The notes under the pieces were generated by a model, which was not told the origin of the DNA, ran no database searches, and saw only the letters and a program-made list of their open reading frames with translations. The position numbers and the translations under genes are program-made. A stretch of DNA of 51,584 nt from an uncultured Lachnospiraceae bacterium (GTDB lineage Bacteria > Bacillota > Clostridia > Lachnospirales > Lachnospiraceae), in assembly GCA_910589105.1 (NCBI GenBank), contig CAJUST010000003.1, positions 145,205-196,788 on the forward strand, written 5' to 3'. Shown piece after piece: positions 24,341-33,273 of this stretch (position 1 is the stretch's first letter; each line of letters starts with the position of its first letter).

Positions 24341-25344
24341 AAAAGATTGAATCGATACAGGCGCTAAGGGCTTTTGCAGCAGTAAGCGTTGTATTGTCAC
24401 ATATAAGTTTTATGAAATCCGGAGCCTATGGGGTAGATATTTTTTTTGTAATAAGCGGTTATCTAATGATGTATTCTACACAAAATGGCTTGGAAGGATA
24501 TTGGAAGAAGAAGTTTTTTAGGATTGTTCCTTTTTACTGGTTTATGACGTTAGTAACTGCGGCAGCAGTATGGAAGCTTCCGGATCTCTTTCGTTCTTAT
24601 GAAGTCTCCGGAATTTATTTGCTGAAATCTCTTTGTTTTATACCGTATGAGCATAGCGGCATCCGACAGCCGATTTTGGGGCTGGGTTATACATTAAATT
24701 ATGAGATTTTGTTTTATTTGTTGTTTTTTCTTGCATCAAAGATTGCAGTTAAAAGGAAGTATGAAAGCCGGGGGTGGATTTGCTGTGCATTATTAGCTGC
24801 CCTGCTTTCTTTTAGAATCTTTCCGCTGCCTATGCCATTTCAGTTTTGGTGTAGTTTTCTGATGATTGATTTTTTATTTGGCATTCTGATTTATTATTTT
24901 TTTCATTCAGCGTGTTTTAAAGAATGGCTGGGCAAGAAAAGCTCATTTGTGGAATGGGCGTCTGGAATTTTGATTGGCGTTACTGCCGTATTTTTATGGG
25001 GGGGGGGAAAATACATATCGGTAGAAGTGATTCGTATTTTTCTTTGGGGGATTCCTTCCGCGATTCTGTTTATGGCGGTTTATGTGTTTTTTTATGATAA
25101 GAACATACTCCCGTTCTTTGTTTTGGTGGGAAACATAAGTTATTATATTTACTTAACGCATCCATATTGTGTGCGTTTGACAGAGAAAATAACAGCGTTA
25201 TTTCTTGAGAATAATTTGGTAAGCCATGCCGTGATCGCTGTCTTGGCGGTTACCGGATCTGTATGTTTGGGAGTTCTTGTTTCTGTGTTTTTGAACAAAA
25301 TTAACGGCATATGGCATGGCTTATGTAGGAGGAAAGTAAGATAA
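24337..25344 (+). CDS. Acyltransferase family 3 membrane protein with in-frame G10 tract
   Basis: A 335-residue integral membrane acyltransferase (AT3/OafA type) that likely O-acetylates the polysaccharide. The first helix carries the family's QALRAFAAVSVVLSHI motif with the conserved Arg near residue 9 and His near residue 20, then YGVDIFFVISGYLMM. About nine to ten further hydrophobic helices follow. Ten consecutive Gs at 24998-25007 encode part of WGGGK near residue 222. With G10 the gene is open; loss of one G gives a stop (CGG TAG) within five codons, and a gain of one also leads to a stop downstream. It is followed without a gap by a second acyltransferase that is frameshifted at its own G-tract. 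Confidence 0.9.
   Translation: MKKIESIQALRAFAAVSVVLSHISFMKSGAYGVDIFFVISGYLMMYSTQNGLEGYWKKKFFRIVPFYWFMTLVTAAAVWKLPDLFRSYEVSGIYLLKSLCFIPYEHSGIRQPILGLGYTLNYEILFYLLFFLASKIAVKRKYESRGWICCALLAALLSFRIFPLPMPFQFWCSFLMIDFLFGILIYYFFHSACFKEWLGKKSSFVEWASGILIGVTAVFLWGGGKYISVEVIRIFLWGIPSAILFMAVYVFFYDKNILPFFVLVGNISYYIYLTHPYCVRLTEKITALFLENNLVSHAVIAVLAVTGSVCLGVLVSVFLNKINGIWHGLCRRKVR
24998..25007 (+). repeat. G10 homopolymer tract in acyltransferase gene 1
   Basis: Ten consecutive Gs, the longest G or C run I found in the window, within codons for W-G-G-G-K. Such tracts are typical slipped-strand mutation sites. The gene reads through in this sequence (ON state). Confidence 0.9.
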
Positions 25345-26288
25345 ATGGATAGGATACGTTGGATTGACCGTACGAGGGGGCTTGCTATTCTTTTAGTTGT
25401 TTTGGGACATGTGATTGGCGGGCTGGATTTTAGAGTGGGGGGGGTATGGGTAACCTGATATGGAAAATTATTTTTGCTTTTCATATGCCTTTGATGTTTG
25501 CAATCAGTGGTTCTGTCTCTGACGAAGAACGAATCCGAAACATGAAAGGAAAAAAGAGTTGCTCTGGTTATTTGCTAAAGTGTGTTGTAAATCTATATGG
25601 ATCTTACCTGTTTTTTGGCTATGTTTATTGGTCGGTAAAGTTTTTTTTATATCAGGGAAATCGGGTTGTGTCAGTGTCAGATGCCATTAGGCTTCCTTTT
25701 GACAGCAGTGGATGGGAAGCAGGCTGGTATTTAATGGCGTTGCTAATTATAAAAATTTTGGATTTTTTAATTGTAAAGGGAATTTCGCGAAAAGAAATCA
25801 GAGCCGTAATTTGGATTTTGTTATTTTTATTTGGGAGACATATTCCAGTGGCTTTTATAGCGGATGCTTGCAGTTATGGAATTTATTTTCAACTGGGACG
25901 CAGGTGGAAAAATGAGAAGTTTGAAAATCCGCAAATTCTCATTGGGGTGCTGGCGCTTGCCGGAATATTGAAATATGAAGGGATTTATGTATTTTTGATG
26001 AATTTTGTGATAGCAGCGGCTCTTTGCGAAATCGTCATTATAGTGATGGTACAGGCAAAAGAGAAGCGTATGTTGTTTTTTGAGGAGATGGGAATGTATT
26101 CTATGATTCCATATGCGCTGCATGCCTATTTTACAATTCCGGTACGGGTTGTTTTGGAGAAGATAAATTGTGGAAGTTTTTCCATTTTTGTCTTGGCTGG
26201 GTTTTTATCGGCTATTTTGTTTAGTTATTTGATTATTTTATTAGTCAAAAGGTTTCCAAAGATTAAGCATGTGTTTTATCCAATTTGA
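25345..26288 (+). pseudogene. Second acyltransferase family 3 gene, frameshifted at a G8 tract (putative OFF state)
   Basis: An ATG at 25345, right after the previous stop and preceded by AGGAGG, opens MDRIRWIDRTRGLAILLVVL, the canonical AT3 start with conserved RG and a later GH. The frame stops at TGA 25456 after 37 codons. The rest of the protein (FAFHMPLMFAISG and about eight membrane helices) continues in another frame from 25446 to 26288. The two frames meet at eight Gs (25437-25444): one extra G, or loss of two, joins them into a 314-residue protein of family length. The downstream ATG at 25446 has no ribosome binding site and would lack the catalytic N-terminus. Phase variation fits best; permanent decay or an assembly error are alternatives. 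Confidence 0.8.
25437..25444 (+). repeat. G8 homopolymer tract at the frameshift of acyltransferase gene 2
   Basis: Eight consecutive Gs near codon 31, the second-longest G run I found in the window. It sits exactly where the reading frame of the acyltransferase is lost. A G9 or G6 allele would restore it. Confidence 0.9.
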
Positions 26289-26328
26289 TTGTAAGGAGAG
26301 ATAAATTTGCAGAAAAGAGGGTACATAA

Positions 26329-27333
26329 ATGCCGGAAGTTAGTGTAATTGTTCCAATATACAATGTTGAAAATTATCTGGATCGATGCATTGAATCAATT
26401 TTGGGACAAACGTTTACCGATTATGAATTAATTTTAGTAGATGACGGTTCTTTGGATAACTGTGGAATAATATGTGACGAGTGGAAAAAAAAGGATAAAA
26501 GAATATATGTGATACATAAAGAAAATGGTGGATTAAGTTCTGCCAGAAATGCAGGATTAGACATTTGCAGAGGAAAGTATATTAATTTTGTGGATTCTGA
26601 TGACTGGCTTCCAAGTGATTCTTTACAATATTTATATGATTTAAGAAAAAAATATCATGCTGATTTTTCTATTGCATCTAATTTGCGGGTCCATAATAAG
26701 GCAGGATTGATTCAGGAACAATATTCTGAGAAGGAATTGACGCAGAGAGAGTTTTTAACGAAATTTTTTAAAATTGGGACGCAGGAAAATGTGCAGTATA
26801 CTTGGGCAAAATTATATAAAAGAGAATTGTTTGACCATGTAAGATTTCCAGAAGGCTTAATTGATGAAGATGTGCCTGTGACATTTTTGATTGCGTTACA
26901 ATCAAATAAAATTGCATATTCAACGAAAGTTGTTTATTTTTATTTCTTTAATTCAAAAGGGATTACAGATGAGAAGTTTAACGATAGAAAATTTGATTTA
27001 ATTACAGTATGGGACATTGTTTGTAATGAGGCCCAAAGATCAGGGGACGAATGGATTATATCAGGGGCGCTTCTAAACCGGAAAAGAGCTGATTTTGGCA
27101 TTCTTATGGATTTGGCAATCTCAAATATTTCATGGAAAAATAAAGTGAAATACTTGCCGAAAATGAAGGAAAATATAAATGCCCTTCGAAAAAACGCTAT
27201 CGAGTTATGTAAAATGAAGATACCACTGTCGAGAAAAATCTTCATTGTGTGTTTTTCAAAGTGTTGCATTTTATGTCTTTTTCTATTGCATTGCAGTTCA
27301 AAGGTTGTCTATAAAATAAAAAATCAGGCATAG
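26329..27333 (+). CDS. Glycosyltransferase family 2
   Basis: A 334-residue GT-A fold inverting glycosyltransferase that probably extends the polysaccharide repeat unit. The N-terminal catalytic domain is typical: VSVIVPIYNVENYLDRCIES, then LILVDDGS, GGLSSARNAGLD and the metal-binding VDSDDWL near residue 90. The C-terminal third is helical with a hydrophobic stretch near residues 295-315, which may associate with the membrane. AGAGGG lies before the ATG. From about here to 30.7 kb the DNA is visibly more AT-rich than the flanking genes, which suggests acquisition from another source. The sugar donor is unknown. Confidence 0.9.
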   Translation: MPEVSVIVPIYNVENYLDRCIESILGQTFTDYELILVDDGSLDNCGIICDEWKKKDKRIYVIHKENGGLSSARNAGLDICRGKYINFVDSDDWLPSDSLQYLYDLRKKYHADFSIASNLRVHNKAGLIQEQYSEKELTQREFLTKFFKIGTQENVQYTWAKLYKRELFDHVRFPEGLIDEDVPVTFLIALQSNKIAYSTKVVYFYFFNSKGITDEKFNDRKFDLITVWDIVCNEAQRSGDEWIISGALLNRKRADFGILMDLAISNISWKNKVKYLPKMKENINALRKNAIELCKMKIPLSRKIFIVCFSKCCILCLFLLHCSSKVVYKIKNQA

Positions 27334-27367
27334 AAAGCCCTGAATAAATTGGAGAATGTGAGATAAT

Positions 27368-28489
27368 ATGAAAGATTTTGGTTCGTATGTATTGTATTTG
27401 TCATTTTTTATGATTTCTATTTTTTGGAGTTGGAAATATGGACAGAAAAAAAATGGATCAGTTAGTTTGAAAAAAAAGGTGATGTATTGTCTATTAATTA
27501 CATTGCCTATTATTTTTATACAGGGATTTCGTTATGACGTTGGAACAGACTACATGAGTTATAGTAGTTTATATAGAGGCTTTAGTGAAGGGAATGAAAC
27601 ATTCTACGCATGGTATGCAAATGAACCGCTATTTATTTTTATGTGCAGAATTATTTATTTTGTGACACAGGGCGGACAATATTCATTTTTTATTGTAGAT
27701 GCAATTTTAATGAATGTTCTTTTATTTATTACATTTGATTATTACAAAGATCAAGTGAGTCTGCCGTTTATGTATTTCTTTTACTATTTACTATGTTTTC
27801 CTTATTTTTTGAATATAGAACGTCAAGGCTTGGCGGTAATTATTGTATGGTATGCGACAAGATATGTCCATCAAAAGAAGCTTTTTAAATTCTTATTGTG
27901 TATATTAATCGCGACGTTATTTCACAATACAGCCATTTTTGGGGCAGCGTTTTATTTTATTAATTTTCTAAGGGGAAAATATAGCGTATATGTAAAAACA
28001 GCAGTTGCGCTTTTCGTGATTTTTTCACCGTTTATTTTAGAATGGGGAATTGGATTTTTAAGCAGTCATGTGGAGTTGTTTCGGAAATATTTAAAATTTC
28101 TCAAAACAGATATGACAGAGACAGTAGAGTATGTCAATACAAACTTGATTTTTATGGCGTTTCTGATACTTGTTTTGTTTTTGTTCTTGCGTTTCTTAAG
28201 AAAATCAGGTTTGGATATGTTATGGATTTTATTTTTGTGTTTTGCGCAGCTTGTGGCATATGTAATAAATAATTACATTGACTGGGGATTTCGAATGTCC
28301 TTTTATTTTGAATTTGGAATGATGTATGCCTATAGTTTTTTTTATGCAAAATTGAAATACAGGGCAAACAAAATAGTTTTGCAGTCATTTTTGATCGTAT
28401 CTCTGCTTTTTTATTTTACATATAAGTTTTATATACAAGGAAATTGCCAAATCATTCCTTATCAATTTATATGGTCGGATCATTTGTAA
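27368..28489 (+). CDS. EpsG-family polysaccharide polymerase (Wzy-type)
   Basis: A 373-residue polytopic membrane protein with about ten hydrophobic helices. The loop FIQGFRYDVGTDYMSY near residues 50-65 is the hallmark of the EpsG family, whose members are the presumed Wzy-type polymerases of exopolysaccharide loci. They join repeat units at the outer face of the membrane. The middle part with NIERQGLAVIIVWYATRYV near residue 160 matches the family's conserved R-Q-x-hydrophobic motif. The start is at ATG 27368 with GGAG upstream. The gene is strongly AT-rich and flanked by GT2 genes, as expected for the variable core of such loci. Confidence 0.87.
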   Translation: MKDFGSYVLYLSFFMISIFWSWKYGQKKNGSVSLKKKVMYCLLITLPIIFIQGFRYDVGTDYMSYSSLYRGFSEGNETFYAWYANEPLFIFMCRIIYFVTQGGQYSFFIVDAILMNVLLFITFDYYKDQVSLPFMYFFYYLLCFPYFLNIERQGLAVIIVWYATRYVHQKKLFKFLLCILIATLFHNTAIFGAAFYFINFLRGKYSVYVKTAVALFVIFSPFILEWGIGFLSSHVELFRKYLKFLKTDMTETVEYVNTNLIFMAFLILVLFLFLRFLRKSGLDMLWILFLCFAQLVAYVINNYIDWGFRMSFYFEFGMMYAYSFFYAKLKYRANKIVLQSFLIVSLLFYFTYKFYIQGNCQIIPYQFIWSDHL

Positions 28490-28522
28490 ATTTTGGGTTG
28501 GAAAAGAGGAGGGATATTCCAT

Positions 28523-29554
28523 ATGGGTTCAGAGGAAATAGGAAGTGGGATAGAAGGTCCAATGTTTAGTGTGTTGATTCCAGCATACAATGTAGCAGAG
28601 TATTTGGGTGAATGTTTGGAAAGTGTCTTGAAACAGAGTTACGTTGATTGGGAGGCAGTTGTAATAGACGATGGCTCTACGGATAGTACGGGACAAATTT
28701 GTGATAGGTTTGCTAAAAAAGATATTCGTTTTAAGGTATTCCATCAAAAAAATCAGGGAATTTCTGTTACAAGAAACAGATTGATAGAACTTTCTAAAGG
28801 AGCTTATATTATATTTTTGGATAGTGATGATTATTGGATAGAAAAAGATTTGCTTCAGGCTGTTTATAATGAAATAATAAAAAATAAAGTTGAGATAGTG
28901 GCATGGTGGGCGAAGCTTTTGGATAATGAGACGAAACAAGTCCAGAATTGTCAAAATTGCATTCCTGTGGCGTCAGAAGTTCTCCGGGGAGAAGAATTTG
29001 TACGCCAAATGACAAAAAATGGACTTTGCAGGTGGTGGAGCTTTTTATATGCGTTTGAACGGACGCTTTGGGATCAGTGTCATATTGCGTATAAAGAGGG
29101 AAGGGTAATCTGTGAAGATGCTGAAGTCCTTTATCAAGTTTTATTGAAAGCGGAACGGATTTGCGCTTTAGGGAACTATTTTTATTGTTATAGAATTGGC
29201 AGGGAAGCATCTTTAACAGGACAGTTTAGATATAGTAAACTTAGAGACATGATGGAAGTGTCTGCTTTAAATATACAAAACGTTCGAAAAATGGAACTTT
29301 CAACTGATTTGAAGGATGATTTATGTGGAAATTTCGCATATATGTATATGGAAAGCGCTCCGCAAGTATTTGGTTTAGGAAAAAAGGAGCGCAAAGAAGG
29401 AGCGCAAATGATGCTCTCTTATAAATGGATTGTAAATTATTATAAAGATTTTGGCAGCTTAAAAAACCGAATGAAGATAATTGCATATAAGATATTTGGC
29501 GTTCGTATCAGTCTTTGGCTTATTTATATCTGTCAGAGAATAATGGGATATTAA
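28523..29554 (+). CDS. Glycosyltransferase family 2
   Basis: A second GT2 enzyme of 343 residues. The catalytic domain has FSVLIPAYNVAEYLGECLES near residue 15, VVIDDGSTDSTG, NQGISVTRNRLIE and the DxD in LDSDDYW near residue 100. The region around residues 170-230 (CRWWSFLYAFERTLW, ICEDAEVLYQ) follows the pattern of polysaccharide GT2 enzymes with the catalytic E-D pair. GAGGAGGG supports the ATG at 28523 over an in-frame codon at 28493. AT-rich like its neighbours. Donor and linkage are unknown. Confidence 0.9.
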   Translation: MGSEEIGSGIEGPMFSVLIPAYNVAEYLGECLESVLKQSYVDWEAVVIDDGSTDSTGQICDRFAKKDIRFKVFHQKNQGISVTRNRLIELSKGAYIIFLDSDDYWIEKDLLQAVYNEIIKNKVEIVAWWAKLLDNETKQVQNCQNCIPVASEVLRGEEFVRQMTKNGLCRWWSFLYAFERTLWDQCHIAYKEGRVICEDAEVLYQVLLKAERICALGNYFYCYRIGREASLTGQFRYSKLRDMMEVSALNIQNVRKMELSTDLKDDLCGNFAYMYMESAPQVFGLGKKERKEGAQMMLSYKWIVNYYKDFGSLKNRMKIIAYKIFGVRISLWLIYICQRIMGY

Positions 29555-29580
29555 GAGTTCAATGAGGTAATTAGAAACAG

Positions 29581-30708
29581 ATGAGAAAAGCAGTGATTAC
29601 AACTTTTTTTAAAGCGGAAAATTATGGAGCGGCTTTACAGGCTTATGCGTTAGAGGATATAATTCAAAAGAGAAACTATAAACCAGAAATTTTAAATTAC
29701 AGGGATGCGGCAATAGAAGATTTATATAATATTTTTTATTTTAAACGGGAGACATTTTATTTATCTATTCGCGCATTTTTAGGAAATATTATTTTTTATC
29801 GTAGGAATAGGAAAAGGCATCTAAAATTTCAGGAATTTCAGCGGGATTTCTTGAAAATTGGTGAGAGAGAATATCGATCTGCAGAAGATGTAAAACGGAA
29901 TCCTCCAAATGCTGATATCTATATAACAGGCAGCGATCAGGTCTGGAATGCCTCAATTACAGAAGGTTTGTCTGATATATATACGTTAAACTTTGGGGAA
30001 GGCCAGATAAAAAAAGTGGCTTATGCGGCCAGTATTGGGAGTGGTATACTTTCCCAATCTGAAAAGGAAAATTTAAAAGAAAAAATATCTGGAATAGACT
30101 GTGTATCTGTACGGGAATTGACCGCTGGACAAATTGTTGGGGATTTATTGCCCTTAAAGCCAGTAGCTGTGACGTTAGATCCTGTTTTGTTAAGGAATCA
30201 GGAAGAATGGGAAGCAAATTTAACTTTTAATAAGAGAAAAAAAGATAAATATATTTTAGCTTACCATGTAGAAGAAGACGAAGAATACCGAAAAGCCGTT
30301 AATGCCCTTAGTCAGATGACAGGACTTAAAATTCTGCATTTTGACAGACGGAATCGGTTTTGTAACGCGTTAAAAAGCGCTTATACAGCCGGACCGCTTG
30401 AGTTTGTAAGCCTGATTCAACATGCAGAGTATGTAATTACGACTTCATTTCATGGAACGGCTTTTTCAATTATATTCCATAAGAAATTTTGGGTTTTTCC
30501 ACATCGTCAGACCGGTTCAAGGGTGAATGACCTGCTTTCTTTGTTGGGCATTTCCGAGCGTGCAGTCCAAACTTTTGAGGAATTTTCTTCAAAAGATTAT
30601 GATTCCGAAATTGATTATGTAAGAGTAGAGAAAATTTTGAGCCAAGAAAGAAAAAAGTCTCTGGAGTGGCTGGAGAACGCCCTTAAGAAAAGTGATGATT
30701 TGACATGA
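29581..30708 (+). CDS. Polysaccharide pyruvyl transferase family protein
   Basis: A 375-residue cytosolic enzyme expected to transfer pyruvate from phosphoenolpyruvate to a sugar of the repeat unit, giving an acidic ketal. The start AVITTFFKAENYGAALQAYALE and the central YITGSDQVWNASI near residue 120 are typical of the CsaB/WcaK-like family. KVAYAASIGSG near residue 145 and the late TSFHGTAFSIIFHKKFWVF near residue 300 belong to the same pattern. It overlaps the flippase gene by 4 bases. An FrhB-like gene, a frequent companion of this family in exopolysaccharide loci, lies two genes downstream. Confidence 0.9.
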   Translation: MRKAVITTFFKAENYGAALQAYALEDIIQKRNYKPEILNYRDAAIEDLYNIFYFKRETFYLSIRAFLGNIIFYRRNRKRHLKFQEFQRDFLKIGEREYRSAEDVKRNPPNADIYITGSDQVWNASITEGLSDIYTLNFGEGQIKKVAYAASIGSGILSQSEKENLKEKISGIDCVSVRELTAGQIVGDLLPLKPVAVTLDPVLLRNQEEWEANLTFNKRKKDKYILAYHVEEDEEYRKAVNALSQMTGLKILHFDRRNRFCNALKSAYTAGPLEFVSLIQHAEYVITTSFHGTAFSIIFHKKFWVFPHRQTGSRVNDLLSLLGISERAVQTFEEFSSKDYDSEIDYVRVEKILSQERKKSLEWLENALKKSDDLT

Positions 30709-32117
30709 GCAGAGAAAGCGCATTAGTAAAAAATACAATAATTATTGCAATAGGAAAAATCTGCACACAGTTTGTATCATTTTTTCTTTTGCCTTTTTAT
30801 ACAAATGTCCTCTCCACCGAAGAATTTGGCGCAGTGGATTTATTGAACACATTGGTCGGCCTGCTGTTGCCAATCGTTACATTTCAGGTGGAACAGGCAG
30901 TTTTCCGTGATTTGATTGAAATTAGGCATCAGGAGAAGGAAAAGCGGGCAGTGGTTTCAAGCGCTTTCTTTTCTGTATGCCTGCAATGCCTTGTTTTTTT
31001 CATTATAGCCCTTTTGGCGGCTCCTCTGATTCAGAATCGTTTTTTGCATTTTCTGGCAGCGAATGTAATTGCATCCATTTTTTCTTCCTTGTTCCTACAG
31101 ATTGCAAGGGGGCTTGGGAATAACGTCTCATATGCTTTTGGGAGTTTTGTATCCGCGGCTTCGACGATTGGGTTTAATGTGCTTTTTTTGGCCGTATGGG
31201 AAATGGGGGCGGCTGGGATGCTGCTCGGGACTTTACTGGGGAACATAGTATGCGCCGCATATCTGTTTTTTTCACTGCATCTTTATAAATATATCAGTCT
31301 GCATTCTTTTATGTCCCGCATAATAAAAAAGTTATGGGAATATTCTCTCCCGTTGGTTCCAAACGCAATTTCGTGGTGGGTGTTTAACGCTTCTGACAGA
31401 GTTATTGTGTCCGCGGCGCTTGGGCTTTCCCAAAACGGCGTTCTTTCGGCGGCTTCCAAATTTTCCAGCGCATATATTGGGATTTATAATGTGTTTAACA
31501 TAAGCTGGACGGAGTCTGTGGCCCTGCATTTAAAAGATCAAGATGGGGAAGAATTTTTTAACCGTATGTTCCAAAAAGCGCTGGGTATGTTTTTTGGCAT
31601 GGCAGCCGGCCTTATAGCGGTTTTGCCTTTTGCCTTTCCAATTATGGTGAATGAAGCGTATGACGCCGGATATGGGCTTGCGCCGATTTTGATACTAGCT
31701 TCTCTTTGTAACTGTTTGATCGGGCTTATCAGCGCCATTTATATTGCGAACCGGAATACGAAGGCGGTTGCCCATACTTCCATTATAGCGGCGTTCGTAA
31801 ACATAGCGGCGCATTTAGGGCTGATACAGTTTGTGGGGCTTTATGCCGCTGCAGTTTCTACGCTTGCATCTTTTGGCGTAATGAGCCTGTATAGGCTGTA
31901 TGATATTCAAAAACGGTATTTTAAGATTCAAATTCCCCGCCCGTTCCTTTTAAAAACGTTTGCCGCATTCTCGGTTATACTTGCGGGGTATTATTTGGAT
32001 ACCATTTATTTAAAAGAGGCGGCTTTTTTGCTGGCGGTATTGTATGCGTGGGATTTGAACAAAGATTTTTTCTTTCTTTTTTGGGGGAAGGTAAAAGATA
32101 AGATAGTTAGGAGATGA
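30705..32117 (+). CDS. Wzx-type oligosaccharide flippase
   Basis: A 470-residue membrane protein of the MATE-like MOP superfamily with about 14 helices, expected to flip the undecaprenyl-linked repeat unit across the membrane for polymerization. The start ALVKNTIIIAIGKICTQFVSFFLLPFYTNVL and the STEEFGAVDLL loop are the classical N-terminus of polysaccharide biosynthesis flippases. The central segment YSLPLVPNAISWWVFNASDRVIV near residue 210 is also diagnostic. It overlaps both the pyruvyl transferase and the FrhB-like gene by 4 bases, so translation of the three is coupled. GC content returns to the chromosomal level within this gene. Confidence 0.92.
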   Translation: MSRESALVKNTIIIAIGKICTQFVSFFLLPFYTNVLSTEEFGAVDLLNTLVGLLLPIVTFQVEQAVFRDLIEIRHQEKEKRAVVSSAFFSVCLQCLVFFIIALLAAPLIQNRFLHFLAANVIASIFSSLFLQIARGLGNNVSYAFGSFVSAASTIGFNVLFLAVWEMGAAGMLLGTLLGNIVCAAYLFFSLHLYKYISLHSFMSRIIKKLWEYSLPLVPNAISWWVFNASDRVIVSAALGLSQNGVLSAASKFSSAYIGIYNVFNISWTESVALHLKDQDGEEFFNRMFQKALGMFFGMAAGLIAVLPFAFPIMVNEAYDAGYGLAPILILASLCNCLIGLISAIYIANRNTKAVAHTSIIAAFVNIAAHLGLIQFVGLYAAAVSTLASFGVMSLYRLYDIQKRYFKIQIPRPFLLKTFAAFSVILAGYYLDTIYLKEAAFLLAVLYAWDLNKDFFFLFWGKVKDKIVRR

Positions 32118-33076
32118 TATGTTTGGGAAAGACATATATTGCGATTAATAAAAATGAAGTGGAAAAAGCGCACAGTTCGTCAGGGGGATGTTTTTATCCA
32201 ATCGCCGCATCTGTAATACAGGCAGGCGGCGCTGTGTTTGGAGTGGCTATGAATGAAGACTTTAGGGCTGCGCATGAATGCGCATGGACATTAGAGGAAG
32301 CCAGACGGTTTTGTGGTTCTAAGTATCTTAGAAGCGATCTTGGGGACAGCTATCCGAAGGCAGAAAAGATTTTGGAACAGGGAAAATGCGTTTTATTTAC
32401 TGGGACGCCATGCCAGTGCGCAGGGCTTAAAGCTTATTTAGGCGGGGATTTGCCGGGATTGTTTACTTGTGAAATTATCTGTCATGCAAACCCATCTCCA
32501 AAGGTGTTCCGGCATTACATAAAAAATATAGAAAAAATATACGGAAAACAAGTGAAAGACATTTCATTCCGCAGTAAGGAAACAGGCTGGAGGAACCAAG
32601 TCCCTGTCATCACTTTTGCAGACGGGCAGAAGGCGCAAGAAGCAAGCTATTTTCAGGCTTTTGTACGTGAAATGATTAACAGGCCTTCCTGTTACAAATG
32701 CAGGTTTGCCGGAGAAAAACGCTATTCTGATTTTACGATAGGGGATTTTTGGGGAATTGAAACCGTAGATCCGACGGTTAAGGACGATGATACAGGAATT
32801 TCGCTTTTAGATGTAAATACGCCAAAGGGAGAAAAACTGTTTGAGGAAATAAAATCCCAATTCTTTTTGAAGCCAGTCGATGCTAAAATAGCGTATTCCC
32901 ATAACCGTCATTGTAATGTAAAAGAACATAAAAACAGGGCGGAGTTTTTTAGGGGAATTTCTTCAGGCGACATCAATGAAGAAAATGTGATTTATTATAT
33001 GAAAAAGTATATGAAAATGCCATTTTATAGAAAAGTGATAAATAAAGCCGTTCGGATACTGCGCAGGGATTCTTAG
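32114..33076 (+). CDS. FrhB/FdhB-like protein (coenzyme F420 hydrogenase beta-subunit family)
   Basis: A 320-residue protein with the FrhB N- and C-domains: SSSGGCFYPIA near residue 17, LFTGTPCQCAGLKAYL near residue 95, FTCEIICHANPSP near residue 118, then SCYKCRF.....SDFTIGDFWG near residue 195. The cysteines suggest iron-sulfur or flavin redox chemistry, but there is no separate ferredoxin domain and F420 use is not implied in this organism. Such proteins recur next to pyruvyl transferases in polysaccharide loci; their reaction there is unproven. ATG 32114 overlaps the flippase stop; a TTG at 32123 is better spaced from AGGAG and is an equally possible start. It is the last gene before the locus terminator. 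Confidence 0.82.
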   Translation: MICLGKTYIAINKNEVEKAHSSSGGCFYPIAASVIQAGGAVFGVAMNEDFRAAHECAWTLEEARRFCGSKYLRSDLGDSYPKAEKILEQGKCVLFTGTPCQCAGLKAYLGGDLPGLFTCEIICHANPSPKVFRHYIKNIEKIYGKQVKDISFRSKETGWRNQVPVITFADGQKAQEASYFQAFVREMINRPSCYKCRFAGEKRYSDFTIGDFWGIETVDPTVKDDDTGISLLDVNTPKGEKLFEEIKSQFFLKPVDAKIAYSHNRHCNVKEHKNRAEFFRGISSGDINEENVIYYMKKYMKMPFYRKVINKAVRILRRDS

Positions 33077-33194
33077 TAAAGTTGAAAAGAGGGAACTAGA
33101 AAAAGGTGAAGAAGAATTTTCTAATACGGTCGCAAGAATAGGAGTATCCAAAAAAGAGTGTATTGTTTAATTTTTGAACAATTAAGAAAAGCAG

Positions 33195-33229
33195 AAAGGG
33201 GCTGTCGAAAAATGACAGCCCCTTTAAAA
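33195..33229 (+). terminator. Terminator closing the polysaccharide locus
   Basis: A perfect 12-bp stem, AAAGGGGCTGTC with GACAGCCCCTTT, surrounds a 7-base loop. It lies 119 bases after the FrhB-like gene and before the convergent flippase gene. The T-run is short and an A-run precedes the stem, so it may work in both directions. Confidence 0.8.
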
Positions 33230-33273
33230 ACGTAGATTTGGGCAAAATTTGTCCCGAAACGAATCCTGTTATG

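Noticed and set aside
33070..33168. Short open frame after the FrhB-like gene
   Set aside because: About 30 codons, no ribosome binding site, no recognisable similarity; possibly a decayed gene end but unsupported.
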